Below the pieces are notes generated by a model. The model searched no databases, was not told where the DNA came from, and saw only the letters and a program-made list of their open reading frames with translations. Source: Hyphomicrobiales bacterium (lineage in GTDB: Bacteria > Pseudomonadota > Alphaproteobacteria > Rhizobiales > Rhizobiaceae). Taken from it: a stretch of DNA of 64,000 nt. Both the position numbers and the translations under genes were made by a program. Shown here piece after piece: positions 18,735-28,373 of this stretch. Numbering within the stretch: position 1 is the stretch's first letter; each line of letters starts with the position of its first letter. The stretch is from the NCBI GenBank assembly GCA_900469445.1, contig UBXM01000011.1, positions 23,472-87,471 on the forward strand, written 5' to 3'.

Positions 18735-19904
18735 ATGACCATTATCAGACCGGATATCAGCGCCCGTGCGGCGGCGGCACCGCGCAGCGGTATCGGCGAA
18801 ATCGTCGCCTATGCCAGAGGCCGTGAAAACCTGATGCCGCTATGGATCGGTGAGGGCGATCTGCCGACGCCGGACTTCATCACCAAGGCGGCAGGCGCTG
18901 CCCTTTCGGCGGGTGAAACCTTCTATACATGGACGCAAGGCATTCCCGAGCTTCGCGAAGCGATCCTTCGTTATTACCAGCGTCACTATGGCGCCGATCT
19001 GTCGGTCGACAATGTCTATGTCACCGGATCCGGCATGCAGTCGATCGTGCTGGCGATCCAGACGGTTGCTTCTGCCGGTGACGAGATCATCTATTTCTCG
19101 CCCGCCTGGCCGAATGTCGTCAACGCGATCACCGTGGCCGAGGCTAAGCCCAAAGCCGTCGTCCTCGATTTCATCGACGGTCAGTGGAAGATCGATATCG
19201 ACCGGCTGGCATCCTCGATCACGCCGAAGACGAGAGCGCTGTTCATCAACTCGCCGTCGAACCCGACCGGGTGGACGGCGACGAAGGAGGATCTGGCTGC
19301 CGTGCTCGATCTTGCCCGCAAGCATGGTCTTTGGATCATCGCCGACGAGATCTATGGTCTTTATTATTTCGATGGCGCCCGCGCGCCGTCCTTCATGGAT
19401 GTGATGGATAAGGAAGACCGGATCATCTTCGCCCAGTCGTTCTCGAAGAACTGGTGTATGACCGGCTGGCGTGTTGGCTGGATGGTGGCGCCGGCCGAAA
19501 TCGGCCAGACGCTGACCAATCTCATCCAGTATTCCACCTCCGGCGTGGCGCAATTCATGCAGAAGGGCGCGATCGCGGCGCTCGATCACGGTGACGATTT
19601 CGTTCGCACCAATATAGAGCGGGCGCGGACTTCGCGCGACATTCTCTGCGATGCGCTGGTGGCGACCAACCGGGTGGAAACCCGCAGGCCGCCGGGGGCG
19701 CTTTATTCTTTCCTGAAGATAGACGGCGTGACAGATGCCCGCGCCGAAGCGTTCAGGATCGTCGATGCGACCGGTGTCGGTCTGGCGCCGGGAACCGCCT
19801 TCGGACCCGGCGGGGAGGCCTTCATGCGCGCCTGTTATCTGCGCGATCCGAGGCAGATCGAAGATGCGGCCGAGCGGCTGAGCAACTATATCCGGGCGCT
19901 CTAA
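18735..19904 (+). CDS. Class I/II pyridoxal-phosphate aminotransferase
   Basis: A 389-residue fold-type I aminotransferase. Motifs include TFYTWTQGIPELREAILRYY near the N-terminus, INSPSNPTGWTATKEDL (the conserved NPTG), IIADEIYGLYYFDGA (Asp and Tyr contacting the cofactor) and FSKNWCMTGWRVGW, in which Lys is the Schiff-base residue and Arg binds the phosphate. ATG 18735 was chosen because the preceding residues are not family-like. The exact amino donor cannot be read; relatives are annotated as aspartate/aromatic aminotransferases. It stands alone between two opposite-strand genes, ending 6 bases from the fucose regulator's stop. Confidence 0.88.
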   Translation: MTIIRPDISARAAAAPRSGIGEIVAYARGRENLMPLWIGEGDLPTPDFITKAAGAALSAGETFYTWTQGIPELREAILRYYQRHYGADLSVDNVYVTGSGMQSIVLAIQTVASAGDEIIYFSPAWPNVVNAITVAEAKPKAVVLDFIDGQWKIDIDRLASSITPKTRALFINSPSNPTGWTATKEDLAAVLDLARKHGLWIIADEIYGLYYFDGARAPSFMDVMDKEDRIIFAQSFSKNWCMTGWRVGWMVAPAEIGQTLTNLIQYSTSGVAQFMQKGAIAALDHGDDFVRTNIERARTSRDILCDALVATNRVETRRPPGALYSFLKIDGVTDARAEAFRIVDATGVGLAPGTAFGPGGEAFMRACYLRDPRQIEDAAERLSNYIRAL

Positions 19905-19910
19905 CGTCGA

Positions 19911-20582
19911 TCAATTCTCAAGCCAGCGGCGGCCGGAGGCGGTAAGGTGCGAGTGCATCGCCGCCTGGGCCGCCAATGGATCGCGCGCCTCCAGTGCCGC
20001 CAGAATGGCGTGATGTTCCGTGAGCGCCGAGGTCCAGCTTTCCGTCGTCTCGAAATGGCCGCGAATACCCGCGGTCATCGGGCTATGGCGTTCGTCGAAC
20101 AGGTTTTCGACGATTTCCACCAGCAGCGTATTGCCGGTGCTTTCCGCGATGATCAGATGAAAAGCCCGGTCCTGTTCGATCGGCTTTCGCGCATTGGCGA
20201 TATCGTCCGCCATCGCTTCGAGCGTGGCGCGCAAGGTGGCGAGCGTCTCTTCCGTCATCGCCGCTGCCGCCTGGACGATGATGGCGCTTTCGATCACGGC
20301 GCGGGCCTGCATCAGTTCGGAGGGACTTTCCCCCAGTGAGCGACCGTTGCCCGATGGTTTGGACGTGTTGAGCACATAGATGCCCGACCCCATGCGGATT
20401 TCGATCGTGCCGTCGATTTCGAGCGCGATCAGTGCTTCCCTGAGCGACGGGCGTGATACGCCGAGTTGCTGGGCAAGTTCGCGCTCCGCGGGAAGGCGCG
20501 CGCCGGACTGATACTCGCCGGTGGCGATGAGTTGCCGGACGCGATCTGCTGTCTGCTGATAAAGGCGTCGTGTATCCGTCAT
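19911..20582 (-). CDS. GntR/FadR-family regulator of the fucose operon
   Basis: A 223-residue FadR-subfamily repressor. The winged helix spans about residues 5-72 (LYQQTADRVRQLIATGEYQS; GARLPAERELAQQLGVSRPS; LREALIALEIDGTIEIRMGS). The C-terminal helical FCD domain (MQARAVIESAIIVQAAAAMT; DRAFHLIIAESTGNTLLVEI; ALTEHHAILAALEARDPLAA) contains the Asp and His residues that usually hold a metal and sugar-acid ligand. The gene is divergent from the sugar importer with 165 bases between, so it very likely controls the fucose genes, with a fucose-derived acid as inducer (inferred). It resembles the GntR at 37585 closely in the DNA-binding domain. Confidence 0.9.
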   Translation of the reverse strand: MTDTRRLYQQTADRVRQLIATGEYQSGARLPAERELAQQLGVSRPSLREALIALEIDGTIEIRMGSGIYVLNTSKPSGNGRSLGESPSELMQARAVIESAIIVQAAAAMTEETLATLRATLEAMADDIANARKPIEQDRAFHLIIAESTGNTLLVEIVENLFDERHSPMTAGIRGHFETTESWTSALTEHHAILAALEARDPLAAQAAMHSHLTASGRRWLEN

Positions 20583-20585
20583 TGA

Positions 20586-20596
20586 GGTCAGGCCAA
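20586..20596 (-). promoter_or_regulatory. Candidate GntR operator, copy 1
   Basis: On the minus strand this reads TTGGCCTGACC, four bases before the regulator's start codon. Nearly the same word, TTGGCTTGACC, occurs on the plus strand at 20668. The two inverted copies flank the divergent control region, fitting autorepression by the GntR protein. Confidence 0.4.
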
Positions 20597-20667
20597 TTGC
20601 GTATTTCTTGTGCGTATGACCGCCAGTTGGCGTCAAATTTTGCCAGGGCGCAACAAAAAACTTTAAA

Positions 20668-20680
20668 TTGGCTTGACCAA
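20668..20680 (+). promoter_or_regulatory. Candidate GntR operator, copy 2, overlapping a -35-like box
   Basis: TTGGCTTGACCAA is itself a partial dyad (TTGG and CCAA) and contains TTGACC at 20673-20678. A GATAAT at 20699-20704 could be the -10 box, though the spacing of 20 bases is long. FadR-subfamily regulators often bind TTGG-n-CCAA type sites. A repressor here would cover the importer promoter. Confidence 0.45.
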
Positions 20681-20747
20681 ATGTCGCAGTCGCGATTTGA
20701 TAATCGACAAGAGCCCTGGGAAGCTCTTGCGCGAAGAGGAGATCGCG

Positions 20748-22307
<1,560 letters not shown>

Positions 22308-22311
22308 GAGC

Positions 22312-23379
22312 ATGGCCGACATGACCAGCGAAAAACCGGCAGAGCAGCCGGCCAAGTCTTCCGGCCAGGCACCGGCGGGCCAGGGTCGTCGCCTGAGCGA
22401 GCGGCAGAAGGACATCATCCAGAAATTTGCTGCCCTCGGCAGTCTGCTTGTGCTGGCCGCGGTGTTTTCCGCCACCAGCAGCGCCTTCTTCACCGTCGGC
22501 AACGGCATGACCATTGCGCTGCAGGTGACGTCGATCGCTTTGCTCGGCATCGGCGCGACCTATGTCATCATCACCGGCGGTATCGATCTCTCGGTCGGTT
22601 CGGTTCTGGCGCTGGCCGGTGTGGTGGCGGCGCTTGCGGTGAAGGAACTGCAACTGCCGATCTGGATCGGCATGCTGCTCGGTATCCTGACCGGTTCGCT
22701 CTGCGGGCTGATCAACGGCTTCGTCATCACCCAGCTCAAGCTGCCGCCCTTTATCGCGACGCTCGGCATGATGCTGATCGCCCGTGGCGTGGCGCTGCAG
22801 ATCACTGGGGCACGCGCTGTGTCGGGCCTTGGCGAAGCTTTTGGCGAGCTTGGCAACGGTTCGCTGTTCCGCATCGAATCCATCGACGATCAGGGATTTC
22901 CGGTCGTGACGTTCCCCGGCATTCCCTATCCGGTCGTGCTGATGATCGTGATTGCCTTCATTGCCGCCTTCGTGCTGAACCGCACGGTGCTCGGCCGCTA
23001 CATCTATGCGATCGGCTCCAATGCCGATGCCGCAAGGCTTTCCGGCGTCAACGTTTCGCGGGTCACGGCCTTCACCTATGTCGTATCGGGAACTCTCGCA
23101 GGCCTCACCGGCTGCGTACTGATGTCCCGCCTTGTCACCGCCCAGCCGAACGAGGGTGTGGCTTATGAACTCGATGCGATCGCCAGCGCGGTGATCGGCG
23201 GCACGTCGCTGATCGGCGGGGTCGGCACGATTTCGGGCACGATGATCGGTGCTTTCGTCATCGGCATATTGCGCAACGGATTGAACATGAACGGCGTCTC
23301 CGCCTTCACCCAGCAGATCATCATCGGCCTCGTCATTCTGGTCACCGTGTGGATCGACCAGTTGCGCAACCGCCGCTGA
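22312..23379 (+). CDS. Sugar ABC importer permease (RbsC type)
   Basis: A 355-residue inner-membrane permease. A polar N-terminal tail of about 40 residues (MADMTSEKPAEQPAKSSGQA) precedes eight to ten helices. The motifs TYVIITGGIDLSVGSVLALA and the coupling-loop region AARLSGVNVSRVTAFTYVVS are diagnostic of the RbsC/XylH family. It starts 4 bases after the ATPase stop, with GAGAG as a weak ribosome site. It forms the membrane channel of the importer. Confidence 0.93.
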   Translation: MADMTSEKPAEQPAKSSGQAPAGQGRRLSERQKDIIQKFAALGSLLVLAAVFSATSSAFFTVGNGMTIALQVTSIALLGIGATYVIITGGIDLSVGSVLALAGVVAALAVKELQLPIWIGMLLGILTGSLCGLINGFVITQLKLPPFIATLGMMLIARGVALQITGARAVSGLGEAFGELGNGSLFRIESIDDQGFPVVTFPGIPYPVVLMIVIAFIAAFVLNRTVLGRYIYAIGSNADAARLSGVNVSRVTAFTYVVSGTLAGLTGCVLMSRLVTAQPNEGVAYELDAIASAVIGGTSLIGGVGTISGTMIGAFVIGILRNGLNMNGVSAFTQQIIIGLVILVTVWIDQLRNRR

Positions 23380-23484
23380 GGAAAAGGGAACGGCCGGGGG
23401 CCGGACCTGAAAATGCCAAGCCACGGGAAGGGGAGGAGCCTTCCTTTTAAACAGGTCCTTTCGGGCCATTCGAGGAGGAAAGAC

Positions 23485-24429
23485 ATGCGTAGACTTGCAA
23501 CGGTCCTGATGGCGTCGGCACTTGCCTTTGCCGGAGCTTCCGCCGCATCGGCCGGCGAAATCGCCGTCATCGTCAAGACGGTCAACTCGACCTTCTGGCA
23601 GAACGTGCAGAAGGGTGCCGAAGCCGCGATCGGCTCTGCCAAGGGCGAACACACGATGACCTTCCAGGGCCCGGCGGCGGAATCCGCCATCGCCGATGAG
23701 GTCAACATGGTGGAAAATGCCGTCAACCGTAAGGTGGCAGCGATCCTGCTTGCTCCATCCGATCCGGACGCGCTGGTGCCGGCGGTGAAGAAGGCGTGGG
23801 AAGCCCGTATCCCGGTCGTCATCATCGATAGCCAGCTTTCCGAAGGTTCGGACAAATATTACCAGTCCTTCCTTGCTACCGACAACCGCAAGGCCGGTGA
23901 ACTCGCCGCCAAGGCACTGATCGAGAAGGTCGGTGAGACCGGCAAGATCGCGGTCATGTCCTATGTTGCCGGTGCCGGTTCCGAGATCGGCCGCGTCGGT
24001 GGTTTCACCGATTACATCAAGGCCAATTCCAAGCTGGAAATCGTCGGTCCTTATTATTCGCAGTCGCAGATGGCGACCGCGCTTAACCAGACGACCGACG
24101 TTCTGGCTGCCAATAGCGACCTCAAGGGCATTTTCGGCGCCAATGAGCCGACCGCGATCGGCATGGGCCGGGCGATCAAGCAGGCGGGCAAGGCCGGCAA
24201 GGTCGTGGCGATCGGTTTCGACGGTAACCAGGACCTGCAGGAATTCGTCAAGGACGGTACGCTGACGGCAACCGTCGTGCAGGGTTCCTACCAGATGGGC
24301 GAAAAGGGCATCGAGACGCTGCTTTCGATCCTCGGCAAGCAGAAGGTCGAAAAGACCGTCGATACCGGCGTCGTCGTGGTGACCAAGGACAATATCGACA
24401 AGCCGGAAGCCAAGAACGTTCTCTACTAA
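23485..24429 (+). CDS. Sugar ABC importer periplasmic binding protein (RbsB type)
   Basis: A 314-residue binding protein with signal peptide MRRLATVLMASALAFAGASA cleaved near AASAGE. The mature part has the periplasmic-binding-protein I fold: VIVKTVNSTFWQNVQKGAEA at the start, AILLAPSDPDALVPAVKKAW, and IFGANEPTAIGMGRAIKQAG towards the C-terminus. A strong GAGGAGG precedes ATG 23485. The permease stop is 105 bases upstream. The fucose enzymes downstream imply L-fucose as ligand, but the sequence alone only says monosaccharide. Confidence 0.92.
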   Translation: MRRLATVLMASALAFAGASAASAGEIAVIVKTVNSTFWQNVQKGAEAAIGSAKGEHTMTFQGPAAESAIADEVNMVENAVNRKVAAILLAPSDPDALVPAVKKAWEARIPVVIIDSQLSEGSDKYYQSFLATDNRKAGELAAKALIEKVGETGKIAVMSYVAGAGSEIGRVGGFTDYIKANSKLEIVGPYYSQSQMATALNQTTDVLAANSDLKGIFGANEPTAIGMGRAIKQAGKAGKVVAIGFDGNQDLQEFVKDGTLTATVVQGSYQMGEKGIETLLSILGKQKVEKTVDTGVVVVTKDNIDKPEAKNVLY

Positions 24430-24437
24430 ACGGACCG

Positions 24438-24474
24438 GCGCGCGGGTGGAGTTCTCCCCGCGCGCTCCTTTTCG
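24438..24474 (+). terminator. Attenuating hairpin after the binding-protein gene
   Basis: GCGCGCGGG (24438-24446) and CCCGCGCGC (24457-24465) form a 9-pair GC stem followed by TCCTTTTC. Such stems after binding-protein genes let the binding protein be made in excess over downstream enzymes. It begins 8 bases after the stop codon. Confidence 0.6.
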
Positions 24475-24499
24475 ATCACGATCGGGATTTCAGGATATC

Positions 24500-25507
24500 A
24501 TGAAGGTTTCGGACAGGCGCAGGCTGCGCAATCGCGACGTCTCGTTCACGCTCATGGGGCTCGGCTGCGCCCAGATGGGCAATCTCTACCGGCTCACCCC
24601 CTATCAGGAATCCCTTGGCGCCTTCGAGGCCGCCTGGGATGCGGGCATCCGTTATTTCGATACGGCGCCGTTTTACGGTTACACCCGCTCGGAGCGTCGG
24701 CTTGGGACGATGGTGACCGACCGCGAGCGGAACGACTATGTGCTGAGCACCAAGGTCGGGCGCATCATGGTGCCGGATGAGACGGTCGGGCCGGAAGAGG
24801 ACGCCTATGTCGCGCCACTGCCGTTCCGGCCGCACTATGATTACGGCTATGACGCGATCCTGCGCTCCTTCGAGGCAAGCCAACAGCGTCTCGGCGTCTT
24901 TAGGCCCGATGTGCTTTACGTCCATGATATCGGCCGCGCCACCCATGGCGATCTCCACCAGCATTACTGGGATCAGTTGACCAAGGGTGGCGGGTTCAGG
25001 GCGCTCGGCGAATTGCGCGTTGCCGGTCTGGTCAAGGCGATCGGGCTCGGCGTCAACGAATGGCAGGTGATCGCCGACGCGATGGACGAATGCGATATCG
25101 ATGTCTCGATGCTGGCCGGACGCTACACGCTTCTGGAACAGGAAAGTCTGCCGCTTCTGGACCGATGCCATCGCGAAGGTGTCGGCATCGTCGTTGCCGG
25201 CGCGTTCAATTCCGGGCTTCTGGCCGGGAACCGCAAGTTCAATTATGCCGAGGCGCCTGCCGATATTCTGGCGCGTGTCGGCGAGATCGAGGCGGCCTGT
25301 GAGGCCGAAGGCGTGGCCATGCAGGCGGCGGCTCTGGCGTTTCCGGCGCTGCATCCGGCCGTGGTGACCGTCGTTTCCGGTGCCCGCAATGCCGAGCAGA
25401 TGAAGGCCAATGTCGGCTGGTTCGAAGAGGAGATCCCCGCATCCTTCTGGACGCGGCTGAAGGACAAGGGCGTGATATCGGCCGATGCAGCGGTTTCGGG
25501 TGGCTGA
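24500..25507 (+). CDS. Aldo/keto reductase, probable L-fucose 1-dehydrogenase
   Basis: A 335-residue aldo/keto reductase. Catalytic residues appear in the usual order: FDTAPFYGY (Asp and Tyr), LSTKVGR (Lys) and VHDIGRATHG (His). Relatives include D-threo-aldose 1-dehydrogenase and NAD(P)-dependent L-fucose dehydrogenase. It would oxidise L-fucose to L-fucono-lactone, the first step of the non-phosphorylating route. This role comes from its position as first enzyme after the importer and before a lactonase; the family alone would not decide it. The start follows the attenuator hairpin, with CAGGA as ribosome site. Confidence 0.85.
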   Translation: MKVSDRRRLRNRDVSFTLMGLGCAQMGNLYRLTPYQESLGAFEAAWDAGIRYFDTAPFYGYTRSERRLGTMVTDRERNDYVLSTKVGRIMVPDETVGPEEDAYVAPLPFRPHYDYGYDAILRSFEASQQRLGVFRPDVLYVHDIGRATHGDLHQHYWDQLTKGGGFRALGELRVAGLVKAIGLGVNEWQVIADAMDECDIDVSMLAGRYTLLEQESLPLLDRCHREGVGIVVAGAFNSGLLAGNRKFNYAEAPADILARVGEIEAACEAEGVAMQAAALAFPALHPAVVTVVSGARNAEQMKANVGWFEEEIPASFWTRLKDKGVISADAAVSGG

Positions 25508-25511
25508 GCCG

Positions 25512-26324
25512 ATGATCATCGATGCGCACCAGCATTTCTGGCTGATGAGGGACCGCAAGGGCGGCTGGCCGCCGCCGGAACTTGCCGCCATCCATCGCGA
25601 CTTCCTGCCGGCCGATCTGGGCCCGGAGATCGAGGCCGCCGGTGTTGACGGCACGATCCTTGTGCAGTCGCTGCCGAGCGTCGAGGATACGCGCTTCATG
25701 CTGGGGCTTGCAGAACAGAGCGACACCATCCTCGGTGTGGTCGGCTGGGTGGACATGAAGGCGGCGGATGCGCCGGCGGTGATCACCGATCTTGCCAAAT
25801 CGCCGAAGCTCAAGGGCCTGCGGCCGATGCTGCAGGATATCGCCGATCCCGACTGGATCGACGATCCGGCCCTGGAGCCGGCGGTGGAGGCGATGATGGC
25901 GCATCGTCTGGTTTTCGACGCGCTGGTTCTGGAGCCGCATCTTTCGGCGCTGCATGCCTTTGCCCGCCGCCATCCCGGCCTGCCGGTCGTGATCGACCAT
26001 GGAGCCAAACCGAGGATCGCCACGGGGCATTATCGCGACTGGCGGCATGCGATGCTGCGGCTCGCAGAGCTGGACAATATCTGCTGCAAGCTCTCCGGCC
26101 TGCTGACCGAGGCTGGCGGCCAGACGCCCGAGGCGGTGCGGCCCTATGTCGAGACGATCCTTGAATTGTTCGGGCCTGAGCGGGTGATCTGGGGCAGCGA
26201 CTGGCCGGTGGTCAATCTGGCCGGCAGTTATGCGGGATGGATCGGGCAATGCCGTGAGATCGTGCCCGAGGCAGATCACGCAGCGGTGTTCGGCGGCAAT
26301 GCCCGACGCTTCTATCGATTGTGA
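25512..26324 (+). CDS. Amidohydrolase-family sugar lactonase, probable L-fuconolactonase
   Basis: A 270-residue TIM-barrel metal hydrolase (COG3618 type). The N-terminal metal site is MIIDAHQHFW (His6 and His8). Further conserved elements are VIDHGAKP in the middle and RVIWGSDWPVVNLAG near the C-terminus, with the catalytic Asp. Members of this group hydrolyse sugar lactones, for example L-fucono-1,5-lactone and L-rhamnono-1,4-lactone. It starts 4 bases after the reductase stop, so the two are translationally close. It should convert fuconolactone to L-fuconate in the cytoplasm. Confidence 0.87.
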   Translation: MIIDAHQHFWLMRDRKGGWPPPELAAIHRDFLPADLGPEIEAAGVDGTILVQSLPSVEDTRFMLGLAEQSDTILGVVGWVDMKAADAPAVITDLAKSPKLKGLRPMLQDIADPDWIDDPALEPAVEAMMAHRLVFDALVLEPHLSALHAFARRHPGLPVVIDHGAKPRIATGHYRDWRHAMLRLAELDNICCKLSGLLTEAGGQTPEAVRPYVETILELFGPERVIWGSDWPVVNLAGSYAGWIGQCREIVPEADHAAVFGGNARRFYRL

Positions 26325-26332
26325 GGACAGGC

Positions 26333-26662
26333 ATGCAGAGAATGGGAATGGTGATCGGCCTCGCGCCGGAAAAGGTCGAGGAATACAAAGCGCTGCATGC
26401 CGCGGTATGGCCGGAAATCCTCGATCTGATATCGCGCTGCAATATCCGCAACTACTCGATATTCCTGCGCGAGCCGGAGAACCTGCTATTCGGCTATTGG
26501 GAGTATCACGGCACTGATTTTGCTGCCGATATGGCGAAAATGGCGGCGAGTGAAAAGAACCAGGAATGGTGGTCGTACTGTATTCCCTGCCAAAGGCCTT
26601 TCGCAACGCGAAAGGATGGGGAATGGTGGGCATCGATGGATGAGGTGTTCCATCTGGACTGA
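26333..26662 (+). CDS. L-fucose/L-rhamnose mutarotase (RhaM family)
   Basis: A 109-residue single-domain protein. RLAPEKVEEY-type start (GLAPEKVEEYKALHAAVWPE), then RNYSIFL and FGYWEYHG, then EWWSYCIPCQ match the RhaM family, a ferredoxin-like fold that interconverts the alpha and beta anomers of 6-deoxyhexoses. ATG 26333 was chosen over a GTG four codons earlier because GAGGACAGG lies just before it. It sits 8 bases after the lactonase. It would supply the anomer used by the dehydrogenase. Confidence 0.88.
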   Translation: MQRMGMVIGLAPEKVEEYKALHAAVWPEILDLISRCNIRNYSIFLREPENLLFGYWEYHGTDFAADMAKMAASEKNQEWWSYCIPCQRPFATRKDGEWWASMDEVFHLD

Positions 26663-26675
26663 AAGGGAGAAGAGG

Positions 26676-27410
26676 ATGACAGGGAAGCTAGGAGGCAAGG
26701 TGGTCGTGGTGACCGCCGCCGGTCAGGGAATAGGGCGGGCCAGCGCATTGGCCTATGCGAGCGCCGGTGCCAAGGTCTGGGCGACCGATATCAACGAGGA
26801 AGCACTGGCGACGCTGAACGGTGAAGCCGGTATCGAAACGGCGAAGCTCGACGTGCTGGACGGCGCTTCCGTGACGGCATTTTTCGAGCGCATCGGCGCA
26901 GTCGACGTGCTGTTCAATTGCGCGGGCGTCGTTCATGGCGGCTCGGTGCTGGAAATGTCGGACAAGGATCTCGATTTCGCCTTCGATCTCAATGTCCGCG
27001 CCATGGTGCGCACCATCAAGGCGGTGCTGCCGGGCATGCTGGAGCGCGGTGACGGCGCAATCATCAACATGGCCTCGATCGCATCGAGCTCCAAGGGTGT
27101 GCCGAACCGCTGCGCCTATGGCACGACCAAGGCTGCCGTGATCGGGCTGACCAAGGCGGTTGCCGCCGACTACGTAACGCGCGGTATCCGTTGCAACGCG
27201 ATCTGCCCCGGCACGGTCGAAAGCCCGTCGCTGGAACAGCGTATGCGCGCACAAGGCAATTACGAAGAGGCGCGTGCTGCCTTCATCGCCCGCCAGCCGA
27301 TGGGCCGTCTCGGCAGCCCGGAGGAAATTGCGGAACTGGCGGTCTATCTCGCCGGCGCTACCTACACTACCGGTCAGGCTGTCGGCATCGACGGCGGCTG
27401 GTCGATCTGA
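26676..27410 (+). CDS. Short-chain dehydrogenase, probable 2-keto-3-deoxy-L-fuconate dehydrogenase
   Basis: A 244-residue classical SDR. It has the nucleotide site TAAGQGIG near residue 14, the motif NCAGVVHGG, catalytic Ser in NMASIASSSKG and the catalytic YGTTKAA (Tyr-x3-Lys). The C-terminus is the typical GQAVGIDGGWSI. In the Xanthomonas L-fucose pathway an SDR of this type oxidises 2-keto-3-deoxy-L-fuconate to the 2,4-diketo acid. Its position between mutarotase and hydrolase supports that assignment. Ribosome site GGGAGAAGAGG precedes the start. Confidence 0.88.
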   Translation: MTGKLGGKVVVVTAAGQGIGRASALAYASAGAKVWATDINEEALATLNGEAGIETAKLDVLDGASVTAFFERIGAVDVLFNCAGVVHGGSVLEMSDKDLDFAFDLNVRAMVRTIKAVLPGMLERGDGAIINMASIASSSKGVPNRCAYGTTKAAVIGLTKAVAADYVTRGIRCNAICPGTVESPSLEQRMRAQGNYEEARAAFIARQPMGRLGSPEEIAELAVYLAGATYTTGQAVGIDGGWSI

Positions 27411-27452
27411 GCCATTTTGAAAAGCCAAGTTTGAATTGAAAGGACTATTCCC

Positions 27453-28298
27453 ATGAAATTCCTTCGTTACGGCGCACCCGGCGCTGAAAAGCCCGCGATC
27501 GTTGATGCCGACGGCAAGATCCGCGATCTCTCCGCCCATATCTCCGATCTTTCGGGCGCGGCCCTTGCCCCCGATGCGCTGGCGAAGCTCGGCGCCATCG
27601 ATGCGAAAAGCCTGCCGCTGGTCGAAGGCGATCCGCGTCTCGGCCCCTGCGTTGCCGGTACCGGCAAGTTCATCTGCATCGGTCTCAACTATTCCGACCA
27701 CGCCGCCGAAACCGGCGCGACCGTACCGCCGGAGCCGATCATCTTCATGAAGGCGTCTTCGGCCATTGTCGGCCCGAACGACAATGTCACCATCCCGCGC
27801 GGTTCGGAAAAGACCGACTGGGAAGTCGAGCTTGGCGTCGTCATCGGCAAGACGGCGAAATATGTTTCGGAAGCCGATGCGCTGAATTATGTCGCCGGTT
27901 ATTGCGTCACCAACGATGTGTCCGAACGCGCCTTCCAGACGGAGCGCTCCGGCCAATGGACCAAGGGCAAGTCCTGCGACACGTTCGGCCCGCTCGGCCC
28001 CTGGCTGGTAACCAAGGACGAGGTTCCGGACCCGCAGGACCTCGGCATGTGGCTGACGGTGAATGGCGAAAAGATGCAGGACGGTTCGTCCAAGACCATG
28101 GTCTATGGCGTCGCCTTCCTCGTCTCCTATCTTTCGCAGTTCATGTCGCTGCATCCGGGCGACGTGATCTCCACCGGCACGCCTCCGGGCGTCGGCATGG
28201 GCTTGAAGCCGCCGCGTTACCTGAAGGCCGGCGATGTCGTGGAACTCGGCATTGAGGGCCTCGGTACGCAGAAGCAGACCTTCGTCGCCGATATCTAA
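27453..28298 (+). CDS. Fumarylacetoacetate-hydrolase-family enzyme, probable 2,4-diketo-3-deoxy-L-fuconate hydrolase
   Basis: A 281-residue FAH-family protein. The metal-binding residues are in the segments EPIIFMKASSAIVGPNDNV and WEVELGVVIGK, and the C-terminal part contains VISTGTPPGVGMGLKPP, which is diagnostic. In the non-phosphorylating fucose route this family cleaves 2,4-diketo-3-deoxy-L-fuconate to pyruvate and L-lactate. Automatic annotation often labels relatives as ureidoglycolate lyase; the operon argues against that here. AAAGGA precedes ATG 27453. Confidence 0.88.
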   Translation: MKFLRYGAPGAEKPAIVDADGKIRDLSAHISDLSGAALAPDALAKLGAIDAKSLPLVEGDPRLGPCVAGTGKFICIGLNYSDHAAETGATVPPEPIIFMKASSAIVGPNDNVTIPRGSEKTDWEVELGVVIGKTAKYVSEADALNYVAGYCVTNDVSERAFQTERSGQWTKGKSCDTFGPLGPWLVTKDEVPDPQDLGMWLTVNGEKMQDGSSKTMVYGVAFLVSYLSQFMSLHPGDVISTGTPPGVGMGLKPPRYLKAGDVVELGIEGLGTQKQTFVADI

Positions 28299-28306
28299 GA
28301 CGATCG

Positions 28307-28340
28307 ATCGGCGCGCCGGTTTGGAGGCTGGCGCGCCGAT
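28307..28340 (+). terminator. Intra-operon hairpin before fuconate dehydratase
   Basis: ATCGGCGCGCC (28307-28317) and GGCGCGCCGAT (28330-28340) form a perfect 11-pair stem with a 12-base loop. Only TTTC-like bases follow, so read-through is likely. Probable role: uneven expression or mRNA stability between the hydrolase and the dehydratase. Confidence 0.5.
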
Positions 28341-28373
28341 TTCATGAGAATTAAGCCGGCAGAGGAGGCCGCA

